Notes: a model not told the origin generated them from the sequence alone. Numbered from the stretch's first letter, positions 1-8,350 are shown. The stretch is DNA of 29,321 bases from Rickettsiales bacterium (GCA_019749855.1 JAIEPI010000173.1:1-29321); one strand, 5' to 3'. Numbers and translations are program-made.

Positions 1-111
1 CGCACAATCTAGGCAATCTTTTGCGTGTATGCAAGGCATGGGATCATGAAAGATCAATCGATGACAAAAACGACGTTTGCCTCATCATCGCTTGGCATCG
101 CGTGGCAATAC

Positions 112-537
112 TCAGGAACCGGAGGGTGGGATGATGGGTGCCTCGACGGGCGCTGTATCAGGCTCGGAGACTGGTTCGGAGACTGGCGGCGATACTGGCT
201 CATCGATGGGTTCACTGGCTGACTCATTGGCCGGATTCTCGGTCGGTGTGTGCTGCATTTCCCCCGCATCATTGATGGTATCTGGCACGGGGCTGGCGGG
301 ATCAACGATTTTCTCGCCATCGCTTTGCAATAACTCTAACACTGAAAACTGGCGCTTAGGCAGTGCATTTTTTTTCTCAGCCAGAGTCTTAATAGACTGC
401 AGGGTCGGCAACGGCTGGGTTGAGGCCATTACTGTATGCTGTTCATTGTAGCGAATATGGACAAATGTCACCACCGCGAGTGTCAGCAGCATGAGGGTGA
501 GAACCGGCTTGGTCAATAGCGGGGTGCGTGAGGACAT
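112..537 (-). CDS. Small single-pass membrane protein with Pro/Glu/Ser-rich tail, unknown function
   Basis: Predicted 141 aa. I take the ATG at 537 as start because it opens a clean N-terminus, with a weak GGA motif a few bases upstream; the frame stays open upstream but the extension looks non-coding. Residues 1-8 are short and basic, about 9-27 form one hydrophobic helix, and the rest is hydrophilic. The last 45 residues are low complexity with repeated PVSEP/EPVSPP units. This suggests one membrane anchor and an extended, probably periplasmic, tail, like a TonB-type spacer, but no TonB domain or catalytic motif is visible. It is divergent from rimP. A -10-like TATACT lies at 573-568 with no good -35. 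No homologue recognised; the existence of the gene is likely, its function unknown. Confidence 0.6.
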   Translation of the reverse strand: MSSRTPLLTKPVLTLMLLTLAVVTFVHIRYNEQHTVMASTQPLPTLQSIKTLAEKKNALPKRQFSVLELLQSDGEKIVDPASPVPDTINDAGEMQHTPTENPANESASEPIDEPVSPPVSEPVSEPDTAPVEAPIIPPSGS

Positions 538-614
538 AGTTATTCCATAGAGTGTGAGTCTGCATAGAGTATAAGCATATGGCTTGACAAGCGCCGACGC
601 AAAAAACGAAGTGA

Positions 615-655
615 TGACATAATTTACTTGCAAAATGTGCTTACCTTGGTATGTT
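615..655 (+). promoter_or_regulatory. Candidate promoter region for the rimP-nusA-infB operon
   Basis: Two weak sigma70-like options lie upstream of the leader terminator. One is an extended -10, TG-A-CATAAT, at 615-623. The other is TTGCAA (628-633), 16 nt, TATGTT (650-655). Either would start transcription before the hairpin at 683-703, so the RNA would contain it. Neither is a strong consensus, so this is inference from spacing and position. Confidence 0.25.
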
Positions 656-682
656 GAGGCATATTTTGCTGTGTTTTTCACA

Positions 683-710
683 GGTGGGGAAAGTTTCTCC
701 GCCTTTTTTT
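683..710 (+). terminator. Rho-independent terminator in the rimP leader, possible attenuator
   Basis: A 9-bp stem, GGTGGGGAA (683-691) with TTCTCCGCC (695-703), has loop AGT and two G.U pairs and is followed directly by seven Ts (704-710). It acts only on + strand transcription, because the reverse direction has no T run. The only upstream gene in view is on the opposite strand, so the hairpin is probably not ending a neighbour. It sits 30 nt before the rimP ATG. In E. coli the nusA operon leader also carries terminators and NusA regulates its own operon; the parallel here is inference. A + strand RNA gene left of the window is the main alternative. Confidence 0.72.
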
Positions 711-739
711 GTACCTAAAAACAACAACCTGACGCCCAC

Positions 740-1258
740 ATGCTAGAGAAAAAAGTCACTGAGACAATTACGCCGACGCTGGAGCATATGGGCTACCGCA
801 TCGTGCGGGTGCGCCTGAGCGATCAGGACGGCCGCCACACACTGCAGATTATGGCTGAGCGCATCGATGAGCGCCCGATGGGCATTGGCGATTGCGAAGA
901 GATCAGTCACACAATCTCAGCGGTGCTGGACGTGAATGATCCGATTTCCTCCGCTTACCATTTGGAGGTCAGCTCCCCGGGTGTCGATCGTCCGCTGGTG
1001 CGTCGTGAGGATTTCCTGACCTATGCTGGGTTTGAAACCAAGCTGGAAACGACCCACCCTATCAATGGCCGCAAGCGCTATCGTGGCATCATGCAGGGCA
1101 TGGACGATCAGGACGTGCTGATGTCAGTCGATGGCACTGACTACCGCATTCCCTTCATGGCGGTGGCGCAGGCCAAGCTGGTGCTCACGGATGAACTACT
1201 GGCATGGTACAAAGAAAAATTTGCGCCCGCTGAGGGCATGGAAGGCAGCGACGCATGA
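740..1258 (+). CDS. rimP: Ribosome maturation factor RimP
   Basis: 172 aa, about the family length. RimP binds the small subunit and is needed for late 30S maturation. The hallmark SSPGVDRPL stands at residues 78-86, between the N-terminal alpha/beta domain (about 1-85) and the C-terminal SH3-like barrel (about 88-160). The preceding helix region, with GIGDCEEIS near 48-56, is also typical. The ATG at 740 fits the usual RimP N-terminus, but no clear Shine-Dalgarno is seen before it. The gene opens the operon, after the leader terminator, and its stop overlaps the next start by 4 bp (ATGA at 1255-1258), which indicates translational coupling. Confidence 0.95.
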   Translation: MLEKKVTETITPTLEHMGYRIVRVRLSDQDGRHTLQIMAERIDERPMGIGDCEEISHTISAVLDVNDPISSAYHLEVSSPGVDRPLVRREDFLTYAGFETKLETTHPINGRKRYRGIMQGMDDQDVLMSVDGTDYRIPFMAVAQAKLVLTDELLAWYKEKFAPAEGMEGSDA

Positions 1259-1773
1259 GCATGCCCCCCATCCCCACCCGAGTAGAATCGCTGCTCAAGA
1301 TTCAATCGGAAATGCATTCAACGCCGCCCCTGAAGGCCGCTTTGGAAATGATTATCGAGCAGGAATATCACGCGGGAAATATCCCGTTTAAACCACGTAT
1401 ATATTATTCACATCCTTACACCAGCACGCATCCGGAGAACCCCTCGTACTTGCAGCGATCAAAAAAAACAGGACTTAGCCTGTCTGCTGAGGATGTGCAG
1501 GCGATTCATCGCTATGATCTGGATTATGACGCCGATGAGGGTACGGGATTTATTCTTACCTTGCCGATGAATACACAGCCGCATGAAATGGAAAAAATTT
1601 CCCAAATGTTGCAGTCGCATGGGTTGATGGTGATCCCACTACCCTCTGTGAAACTGGATAGTCCTTTACTGGCACAGCCCAAACCCATCCCTGCGCTTTT
1701 TGTGGCGGACTCCGGCGTCCTGTGGTCACTTGCTCGAACTCTGGAAACATCAACACATTATTTAACCCGATAA
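1255..1773 (+). CDS. Unrecognised protein inserted between rimP and nusA
   Basis: 172 aa. It starts at the ATG inside the ATGA overlap with rimP and ends 36 bp before nusA, so it is almost surely co-transcribed and translated with both. I do not recognise the family. The protein is soluble, has no cysteine, signal peptide or membrane helix, and looks like a mixed alpha/beta fold. The middle is rich in Tyr, His and Pro (RIYYSHPYTSTHPENP, about residues 48-63), and an acidic stretch DLDYDADEGTG lies near 97-107. In most alphaproteobacteria nusA follows rimP directly, so this is an unusual insertion. A role in ribosome assembly or transcription is only guilt by association. Confidence 0.75.
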   Translation: MSMPPIPTRVESLLKIQSEMHSTPPLKAALEMIIEQEYHAGNIPFKPRIYYSHPYTSTHPENPSYLQRSKKTGLSLSAEDVQAIHRYDLDYDADEGTGFILTLPMNTQPHEMEKISQMLQSHGLMVIPLPSVKLDSPLLAQPKPIPALFVADSGVLWSLARTLETSTHYLTR

Positions 1774-1809
1774 ATATATCAACTTATTCACTATCAAAAA
1801 GGAACGAAC

Positions 1810-3369
1810 ATGGCGGTAGCACAAGCATTTGGCAATGCAGAGATCATTCAGATCGCTGACGCAGTAGCCCGTGAAAAGCACATTGACCGTGAGGCAGTGC
1901 TCGATGCGATGGAACAGGCGATTCAGATCGCCGGTCGTCGCAAATACGGCGCAGAACAAAACATCAAGGCGGAAATCAGCCGCAAGACAGGCGAGATTCA
2001 ACTCTATCGCGTGACTGATATTGTCGATGTGATGCCCGAATTGGAAGAAGAACAAATCGGCAAGATGCTGGAAGCCGATGCCAAGCGCATCAACGCAACG
2101 CTGAAAGCCGGTGATACCATCCGTGATCCGCTGCCGCCGATTGATTTTGGCCGCATTGCCGCACAAACCGCCAAGCAGGTGATTGTGCAGCGCGTGCGTG
2201 ATGCCGAGCGTGAGCGTCACTTTGATGAATATAAAGATCGCGTCGGTGAAATTATCAATGGCGTGATCAAACGGGTGGAATATGGCAACATCACGGTGGA
2301 TCTCGGTCAGGCCGAGGGCTTTATCCGCCGCAATGAACTGATCCCACGTGAGAATTTCCGCCAAGGTGATCGCATTCGCGCCTACATCTATGATGTACGC
2401 CGTGAACGCACCGGCCCGCAGATTTTCCTCTCACGCGTGCGTCCTGAATTCACCGCCAAGCTTTTTGCACAGGAAGTGCCGGAAATTTATGATGGCATCA
2501 TTGAGATTAAAGCCGTGGCACGTGACCCAGGCTCACGCGCGAAAATTGCTGTGTATAGTCACGATTCCAGCGTCAATCCGGTACTGTCCTGCGTCGGTGT
2601 GCGTGGCTCCCGCGTGCAAGCGGTGGTCGGTGAATTGCAAGGTGAAAAAATTGACATCATCGAGTGGAATCCCGATGAAGCCACCTTCATCGTCAACGCT
2701 ATTTCGTCGGCAGAAGTTACCAAAGTCGTGCTTGATGAAGATAACGGACGCGTCGAAATCGTAGTGCCGGATGATCAACTCTCGCTGGCCATTGGCCGCC
2801 GTGGACAGAATGTGCGTCTGGCCTCGCAGCTCACCGGCTGGAGCATTGACATTCTGACTGAGGAAACCGAGTCTGAGCGCCGTTCACAGGAGTTCAACAA
2901 ACTCTCCAACATGTTCATCACTGCGTTGAATGTGGAGGAAGTGATTGCGCATCTGCTGGTGACGGAAGGCTTTGCCACCATCGAAGAAGTGGCTTTCGTC
3001 CCCATCGAGGAAATGGCTACGATTGAAGGCTTCGACGAGGAAGTCGCACAAGAGCTTCGTAATCGCGCCAATGACTGGATCGATTCGCAGGACAAAGAAT
3101 TCCGTACCAAAACCAAAGAACTTGGCATTACGGATGATCTGGCGACGCTGCAAGGTCTGGACAATAAACTCATCATTGCGCTGGGTGAGCAATCCATCAA
3201 AACCCGCGATGATCTGGCGGATCTCTCGATTGACGAGTTCAAAGAGCTGCTGCCGGAATCCGGTTTGAAGGATGCGGAAATCAACGAGCTGATTATGGCA
3301 GCCCGCGCCCATTGGTTTGAAGGCGAAGAAGCAGCAGAAACCGCGAAACCGGATCAGGGCGCGGTGTAA
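1810..3369 (+). CDS. nusA: Transcription termination/antitermination protein NusA
   Basis: 519 aa. NusA binds RNA polymerase and nascent RNA, and modulates pausing, intrinsic termination and antitermination. Domains in order: N-terminal RNAP-binding domain about 1-135; S1 domain about 145-210 (GEIINGVIKRVEYGNITVDL); KH1 about 230-300 with GVRGSRVQAVVGEL at 263-276; KH2 about 305-370 with GRRGQNVRLA at 329-338. Two acidic helix-hairpin-helix repeats follow (about 370-440 and 445-500), as in proteobacterial NusA. AAAAGGAAC stands just before the ATG at 1810 and gives a good ribosome binding site. A strong hairpin follows the gene and precedes ylxR. Confidence 0.98.
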   Translation: MAVAQAFGNAEIIQIADAVAREKHIDREAVLDAMEQAIQIAGRRKYGAEQNIKAEISRKTGEIQLYRVTDIVDVMPELEEEQIGKMLEADAKRINATLKAGDTIRDPLPPIDFGRIAAQTAKQVIVQRVRDAERERHFDEYKDRVGEIINGVIKRVEYGNITVDLGQAEGFIRRNELIPRENFRQGDRIRAYIYDVRRERTGPQIFLSRVRPEFTAKLFAQEVPEIYDGIIEIKAVARDPGSRAKIAVYSHDSSVNPVLSCVGVRGSRVQAVVGELQGEKIDIIEWNPDEATFIVNAISSAEVTKVVLDEDNGRVEIVVPDDQLSLAIGRRGQNVRLASQLTGWSIDILTEETESERRSQEFNKLSNMFITALNVEEVIAHLLVTEGFATIEEVAFVPIEEMATIEGFDEEVAQELRNRANDWIDSQDKEFRTKTKELGITDDLATLQGLDNKLIIALGEQSIKTRDDLADLSIDEFKELLPESGLKDAEINELIMAARAHWFEGEEAAETAKPDQGAV

Positions 3370-3379
3370 CACGAACAAA

Positions 3380-3405
3380 GGGGCGGCGGATGATTCCGTC
3401 GCCCC
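3380..3405 (+). other. Strong intercistronic hairpin between nusA and ylxR
   Basis: GGGGCGGCGGA (3380-3390) pairs over 11 bp with TCCGTCGCCCC (3395-3405), with one G.U and a TGAT tetraloop. No T run follows; instead AGAGG (3406-3410), the likely ylxR Shine-Dalgarno, begins right after the stem. The hairpin therefore looks like an RNA-processing, stability or translation-control element rather than a terminator. It occupies most of the 48-bp gap. Confidence 0.7.
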
Positions 3406-3417
3406 AGAGGATAACGA

Positions 3418-4038
3418 ATGTCGGATGACTCCCTCGAATCAGAGGGCATAAAAGCCAAGCGTTCTCCCGAGCGCACCTGCTTAGCAACGGGTGATACGCG
3501 CGAAAAAGCAGGCATGATTCGCTTCGTCCTGTCACCTGATGGCGAGCTGGTGCCGGATGTCGTGGGCACATTGCCAGGTCGCGGCGTGTGGGTGAGTGCC
3601 ACGCGAGAGGCAATGCATACGGTCATTCGCAAAGGTGGGTTTTCTCGCGGCTTTAAAAAACAGATAAAAGCCGATGCCACGCTCGTGGATAGGGTGGAGC
3701 AGCGATTGCGTGCCCGCCTGATCCATTGGATTTCATTGGGAAATAAATGCGGTGATGCAGTCATGGGCTTTGCCAAAGTGGAAGCGGCGTTGAAGGCGAA
3801 CACGCCGGCACTGGTGTTTCTGGCTGCGGATGCAGGCGCTGCCGACAGTGATAACATTCAATCGCTTATTGAAAAACGCCGTGCTGAACTCTGCAGTTTG
3901 CTGACACGCGCTGAGCTGGCACAGCCCTTTGGCCGCGAAGATACCGTGCATGTAGCCGTGCAGCCCGGGGGCATTGCCCAGCAAATGCAAAAAGAAATCC
4001 GGCGTTTGGCTGGATTTTGCACAAATCTTGCTCTATAA
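3418..4038 (+). CDS. ylxR: YlxR-family RNA-binding protein with L7Ae-like C-terminal half
   Basis: 206 aa. Residues about 15-95 are the YlxR (DUF448) domain, with the start motif PERTCLATG (usually RxCxxTG), the core LPGRGVWV at 52-59, and a basic helix KGGFSRGFKK near 72-81. Residues about 105-190 resemble an L7Ae/Gadd45-type RNA-binding fold. This two-domain, roughly 200-residue form is common in alphaproteobacteria, whereas Firmicutes YlxR has only the first domain. Its place between nusA and infB is the classic one. AGAGG before the ATG sets the start and abuts the upstream hairpin. The family binds RNA; its exact role in this organism is unknown. Confidence 0.92.
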   Translation: MSDDSLESEGIKAKRSPERTCLATGDTREKAGMIRFVLSPDGELVPDVVGTLPGRGVWVSATREAMHTVIRKGGFSRGFKKQIKADATLVDRVEQRLRARLIHWISLGNKCGDAVMGFAKVEAALKANTPALVFLAADAGAADSDNIQSLIEKRRAELCSLLTRAELAQPFGREDTVHVAVQPGGIAQQMQKEIRRLAGFCTNLAL

Positions 4039-4079
4039 GGGGCCAACGATTAACGATTGATGGAAGAAATCAGGATCAC

Positions 4080-6524
4080 ATGACGGACCAAAGCGGCGAT
4101 AATAAACGAGAAACTCTCACGGTTAATAGACCGAATAAACTCTCTTTGACCAAAACCGTTGAGAGCGGAAAAGTGAAACAAAATTTCACACATGGTCGCT
4201 CAAAAACAGTCACCGTTGAAGTGCGTAAAACACGCTCATTCGCTCGTAGTGGCACGGGCATGGTGGAAGTTGAGAATAAATCCACGCCGCGTCCGCAACC
4301 CGCTGAGCTTAAAAATATCACGCCGCCCATGAGCCTGCATGATATGCAGGTGCGGGATAAATCACAGATTGATGCTGCCAGCCGCGAAGTGCGCTCCCCG
4401 CAAGAGGAAGAACGCCGTCGCCTGGCTTTGAATGCTCGCAACGCTGCCTCCGAGACTGATAATTCCGCGCGCGCAGAAACACCGGTGCGTGGCAAATCAT
4501 CCGCCACCGTGGAGACGGCCGCACCGATGCGTGGCCTGCCGTTGGTGGAGCATAAAAAACTGAAAGATCTCGATTCCGAAATCAAAACCGACAAAACCGA
4601 TAAAAAGAAAATTCGCCTCAAGGGCGATAATGAACGCCGCTCCTCTAATAAAATTACTGTCGCGCAGGCACTGGAATATCAGGAAGAACGCATGCGCTCG
4701 CTGGCCTCAATCAAGCGTCAGCGTGAAAAAGCCCGCATGTCATCGCATGGCAGTGAAGCCAAGGACAAAGTCGTGCGCGAGGTGGTAATTCCAGAAACCA
4801 TCACCGTGCAGGAACTGGCAAACCGGATGGCCGAGCGCGCCGCCGATGTTATCAAAACATTGATGAAAATGGGCACGATTGCCGCCGCCAGTCAGTCCAT
4901 TGACGCTGATACGGCGGAACTTATTGTCTCGGAATTTGGTCATAACTTCAAACGCGTGACGGAAGCCGACGTTGAAAATGTGTTGATAGAGGACACAGAA
5001 ACAACGGAAAACCTGAAACCGCGTGCGCCCGTTGTCACCATTATGGGCCATGTCGATCATGGCAAAACCTCGCTGCTGGACGCATTGCGAAACGCCAACG
5101 TTGTCTCCGGTGAAGCCGGTGGCATCACGCAGCATATCGGCGCCTATCAGGTGGAAATGAATGGTCAGAAAGTGACCTTCCTCGACACCCCAGGTCACGA
5201 GGCGTTTACCGCCATGCGCTCGCGCGGCGCAAAAGCCACCGATATTGTCGTGCTGGTAGTGGCGGCTGATGACGGCATCATGGCCCAAACGCAAGAGGCG
5301 ATCAGTCACGCCAAAGCAGCCGGTGTGCCCATCATTGTAGCGGTCAATAAAATTGATAAGCCGGGTGCTGATGTGCAGCGCGTCAAAACTGAGCTGATGA
5401 ACTACGAGCTGGTGCCAGAAGAATTTGGTGGCGACACGCAGGTGATTGAAGTCTCCGCGAAAGAGCGCCTGAATCTGGACAAGCTGATTGAAGGCATCCT
5501 GCTTCAGGCCGAAGTGCTTGAATTAACCGCAAATCCGGAGCGTAAGGGTGCGGGCGTCGTCATTGAAGCACAGATTGATAAAGGCAAGGGCGTGCTGGCG
5601 ACCTTCCTTGTGCAACGCGGAACATTGGTCGTCGGTGATCTGGTCGTCGCTGGCTCCAGCTGGGGCCGCGTGCGCGCATTGACGGACGACAAAGGTCAGG
5701 TGGTGAAATCTGCCGTGCCATCGCAACCAGTCGAGGTGCTGGGTCTGTCGGAAGCGCCGATGGCTGGTGATGAATTCTCAGTGGTGGAAAACGAAAAAAC
5801 GGCACGTGATATTGTTGAATATCGCCAAAGCCAGACGCGCAGCAAACAGGTGGTGGTGGCTTCGCGCACACTGGAGCAACTCTTTGCCAATGCTCAAGCG
5901 GATGCCGCTAAAGAATTGCCGTTGATTATTAAAGGTGATGTGCAGGGATCTGTCGAGGCGATTGCGGCCAGTGTTCAGAAGTTCAATGGGCCAGAAGTCA
6001 CGGTGCGTGTGCTGCTCTCCGGCGTGGGTGCGATCACGGAATCTGATGTGACACTGGCCAATACCACCGGCGGCATTATCCTTGCGTTCAATGTGCGCCC
6101 CACAGCGAAAGCACGTGAAATGGCGATGCAGCAGAAAATTGACATTCGCTATTATTCGGTGATTTATGAATTAGTCGATCAGGTGAAAGCCGCCCTCTCC
6201 GGCCTTCTGTCGCCAGAGCGCCGTGAAAACTTTATCGGTTACGCAGAAATCCGTCAGGTCTTCAATATCACGAAGGTCGGCAAAGTGGCGGGTTGCTACG
6301 TGACGGAAGGAACCGTCAAGCGCGGTGCCGGTGTTCGATTGCTGCGTGATAACGTGGTGATTCATGAAGGCAAACTCAAAACGCTCAAGCGCTTTAAGGA
6401 TGAGGTCAAAGACGTTCAGAAAGGCTATGAATGTGGGATGGCCTTTGAGAATTACGATGATGTCCGCGAAGGCGATGTCATCGAAGCGTTTGAGATTCAG
6501 GAAATTGCTCGCACAGTGAGCTAA
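4080..6524 (+). CDS. infB: Translation initiation factor IF-2
   Basis: 814 aa from the ATG at 4080, chosen because AGGA (4072-4075) precedes it and MTDQSGDNKRE fits alphaproteobacterial IF-2. A TTG at 4017 is in frame but lies inside ylxR. IF-2 is the GTPase that places fMet-tRNA on the 30S subunit and promotes 50S joining. The N-terminal third is charged and variable, with an IF2_N-like segment around 240-290. GTPase motifs: G1 GHVDHGKT 323-330, G3 DTPGHE 369-374, G4 NKID 423-426. Domains II, III and IV (C1/C2, fMet-tRNA binding) follow to the end. It is the fifth gene of the operon, 41 bp after ylxR, and rbfA follows after a 74-bp gap. Confidence 0.97.
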   Translation: MTDQSGDNKRETLTVNRPNKLSLTKTVESGKVKQNFTHGRSKTVTVEVRKTRSFARSGTGMVEVENKSTPRPQPAELKNITPPMSLHDMQVRDKSQIDAASREVRSPQEEERRRLALNARNAASETDNSARAETPVRGKSSATVETAAPMRGLPLVEHKKLKDLDSEIKTDKTDKKKIRLKGDNERRSSNKITVAQALEYQEERMRSLASIKRQREKARMSSHGSEAKDKVVREVVIPETITVQELANRMAERAADVIKTLMKMGTIAAASQSIDADTAELIVSEFGHNFKRVTEADVENVLIEDTETTENLKPRAPVVTIMGHVDHGKTSLLDALRNANVVSGEAGGITQHIGAYQVEMNGQKVTFLDTPGHEAFTAMRSRGAKATDIVVLVVAADDGIMAQTQEAISHAKAAGVPIIVAVNKIDKPGADVQRVKTELMNYELVPEEFGGDTQVIEVSAKERLNLDKLIEGILLQAEVLELTANPERKGAGVVIEAQIDKGKGVLATFLVQRGTLVVGDLVVAGSSWGRVRALTDDKGQVVKSAVPSQPVEVLGLSEAPMAGDEFSVVENEKTARDIVEYRQSQTRSKQVVVASRTLEQLFANAQADAAKELPLIIKGDVQGSVEAIAASVQKFNGPEVTVRVLLSGVGAITESDVTLANTTGGIILAFNVRPTAKAREMAMQQKIDIRYYSVIYELVDQVKAALSGLLSPERRENFIGYAEIRQVFNITKVGKVAGCYVTEGTVKRGAGVRLLRDNVVIHEGKLKTLKRFKDEVKDVQKGYECGMAFENYDDVREGDVIEAFEIQEIARTVS

Positions 6525-6598
6525 ATTCCTGATGGTGAATGAGAATTCATGGCAAACGTGGCGGCTGGTTTTAATTATATCTGGTCTGGAAACTTCCA

Positions 6599-7018
6599 AT
6601 GAATAAAACACCACTGAAACCTGGGGAAGCATCGCAACGTCAATTACGCGTGGGTGAGGAAATTCGTCATGCACTGGCGGCCGTTTTCCTGCGCGGTGAT
6701 ACCCATATCGCGGAGCTGGAAAGCACCTCGGTGACGGTCTCTGAGGTGCGCGTCAGCCCTGATCTCAAACATGCCACCGCCTACATCATTACGTTAGGCG
6801 GCGCGCATGTGGATGTGATTGTTGACATACTGAATGAACATTGCGGGGAGTTTCGCCATCAAGTGACGCGTCAGGTCGCGCATTTGCGTTATTCACCTAA
6901 AATTCGCTTCAAAAAGGACGAGTCCTTTGAAGAAGCCCAGAAAATCAGCAATTTGATGCGTGATCCCCGCGTGCAACGTGACATTGCCGAGGCACAGGGC
7001 CGCGAAAACGACGCCTAA
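6599..7018 (+). CDS. rbfA: Ribosome-binding factor A
   Basis: 139 aa with the single KH-like fold of RbfA, which binds 16S rRNA near the 5' helix and aids 30S maturation and cold adaptation. Recognisable blocks are RVGEEIRHALA near 17-27, VTVSEVRVSPDLKHATAYI near 45-63, and the C-terminal LRYSPKIRFKKDES, including the conserved P-x-I/L-x-F pattern. The ATG at 6599 has GGAAA upstream. The C-terminal tail from about 125 is charged and probably disordered. Position between infB and truB matches the standard operon. Confidence 0.95.
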   Translation: MNKTPLKPGEASQRQLRVGEEIRHALAAVFLRGDTHIAELESTSVTVSEVRVSPDLKHATAYIITLGGAHVDVIVDILNEHCGEFRHQVTRQVAHLRYSPKIRFKKDESFEEAQKISNLMRDPRVQRDIAEAQGRENDA

Positions 7019-7111
7019 GCCGTTTAATGACGGGTTGTCCAAGCGGATTGGTGCTTTCGCTCATCCGCGTGACTGTGTATAAGCACGCCTCCCTTACCTC
7101 GCAGGCCTGAC

Positions 7112-8041
7112 ATGAAGCAAGTACGCCACCCCAAATTTCCGCTGCATGGCTGGATTAACCTCGATAAGCCCTACAACATGACCTCCACGCAAGCCGTGGG
7201 AGCGGTGAAGCGCATCCTCAGGCCGGAGAAAATTGGCCATGCGGGCACGCTTGATCCGCTGGCAACCGGTATTTTGCCACTAGCGCTGGGTGAAGCCACC
7301 AAAACCGTGCCGTATGTCGTTGATTCGACTAAAGAATATGTTTTTACCGTTCGCTGGGGCGCACGAACAACAACGGATGATACGGAAGGTGAGGTCATTG
7401 CCACCTCGGCAACTCGCCCCTCCCCTGAAGCGATCATTGCCGCATTACCGGCTTTTATTGGCGTTGTCTCACAGATTCCTCCTGCTTTTTCAGCGATTAA
7501 GCTGCAAGGCGCCCGTGCCTATGACCTCGCTCGTGCCGGTCAGGAGGTGAATATTGCGCCGCGTGACGTGCATATTGACCATTTTTCCTTGAAACAATGC
7601 GTGGACGAAGATCACGCTGAATTTCATGTTGAATGCGGGAAAGGTACTTACGTCAGAAGCTTAGCCAGAGATATCGCACTCATACTCGGCACTCAGGGCC
7701 ATGTGAGTCAACTGCGGCGCACCCGTGTTGGAAAATTTAGCGAAACCAGTGCGATTTCACTGGAAAAGCTCGAAGCTCTTGTTCATAATGCGCCTCCTTC
7801 CTCAGGGGAGGGTTTATCATTTCTGCTGCCACCTGCTGATGGTCTGGACGACATCCCGGCTCTGCGAGTGGATCAGGAAATGGCAACGATACTACGTAAC
7901 GGACAACCCGTGCTCGCGTCGGCTGCTTTCTTTGAAAGCGAAGACGCAACGCTTTACAAGGCGATGTATGGGCGTGAACTGGTGGCACTGACAGAGCGTC
8001 AGGGCCGTAAATTCAGTCCGGTGCGCGTGTTTCGCTGCTAG
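7112..8041 (+). CDS. truB: tRNA pseudouridine(55) synthase TruB
   Basis: 309 aa, normal length for the family. TruB makes pseudouridine 55 in the T-arm of tRNAs. The catalytic aspartate is D48 in GHAGTLDPLATG (42-53). GWINLDKP at 13-20 and the later KGTYVRSLARD segment are further family motifs. A C-terminal TruB/PUA-like region follows and ends GRKFSPVRVFRC. A 93-bp gap separates it from rbfA. That gap holds an imperfect hairpin (GCGGAT at 7044-7049 with ATCCGC at 7064-7069) and a -10-like TATAAG near 7078-7083, so an internal promoter is possible but weakly supported. Confidence 0.97.
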   Translation: MKQVRHPKFPLHGWINLDKPYNMTSTQAVGAVKRILRPEKIGHAGTLDPLATGILPLALGEATKTVPYVVDSTKEYVFTVRWGARTTTDDTEGEVIATSATRPSPEAIIAALPAFIGVVSQIPPAFSAIKLQGARAYDLARAGQEVNIAPRDVHIDHFSLKQCVDEDHAEFHVECGKGTYVRSLARDIALILGTQGHVSQLRRTRVGKFSETSAISLEKLEALVHNAPPSSGEGLSFLLPPADGLDDIPALRVDQEMATILRNGQPVLASAAFFESEDATLYKAMYGRELVALTERQGRKFSPVRVFRC

Positions 8042-8066
8042 CAACATTTTATCATGGAGCCTCACG

Positions 8067-8336
8067 ATGTCGATTACCGCAGAACGCAAGACGACCGTCA
8101 TTAAAGAATACGCGATCAAAAAAGAAGATACCGGCTCACCCGAAGTGCAAGTCGCGCTGCTGACCGAGCGCATCAACAACCTGACCGGCCATTTCCAGAC
8201 GCATAAAAAAGATCACCACTCTCGCCGTGGCCTGCTGATTCTAGTTGGACGCCGTCGCCGTTTGCTGGATTATGTCAAAACAAAGGACGAGAGCCGCTAT
8301 CTGAAACTGATTGAGAAGCTCAATATCCGTAAATAA
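8067..8336 (+). CDS. rpsO: Small ribosomal subunit protein uS15
   Basis: 89 aa, exactly the usual S15 length. S15 binds 16S rRNA at the three-way junction of helices 20-22 and starts platform assembly. The four-helix fold is visible, with TGSPEVQVALLTERINNLTGH, then the basic loop KDHHSRRGLL and VGRRRRLLDYVK. GGAG precedes the ATG. It is the last gene of the operon, 25 bp after truB, with a strong terminator behind. pnp, the usual next gene in alphaproteobacteria, is absent. Confidence 0.98.
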   Translation: MSITAERKTTVIKEYAIKKEDTGSPEVQVALLTERINNLTGHFQTHKKDHHSRRGLLILVGRRRRLLDYVKTKDESRYLKLIEKLNIRK

Positions 8337-8350
8337 TTTTTCCCATACGT

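Noticed and set aside
1..111. Possible terminator for the 112-537 gene (TTGCC...GGCAA then Ts on the - strand)
   Set aside because: The stem is only 5 bp with a long loop and the T run is displaced; nothing firm can be called in this edge segment.
77..451. + strand open frame rich in Gly/Ser opposite the 112-537 gene
   Set aside because: Its Ser/Gly repeats are the complement of the Pro/Glu/Ser tail; the - strand reading has a membrane anchor and sensible composition.
635..718. 27-codon frame crossing the rimP leader terminator
   Set aside because: No ribosome site, and the frame runs through the terminator stem and T run; probably chance.
1762..2364. 200-codon open frame on the - strand inside nusA
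   Set aside because: Antisense to a certain gene, with no recognisable domain and no ribosome site; a shadow of nusA codon bias.
4740..5309. 189-codon open frame on the - strand inside infB
   Set aside because: Antisense to the IF-2 GTPase region; composition is that of a reverse-strand shadow.
6532..6606. 24-codon frame filling the infB-rbfA gap and overlapping the rbfA start
   Set aside because: No ribosome site before its ATG and length within chance; less well supported than the miaB leader ORF.
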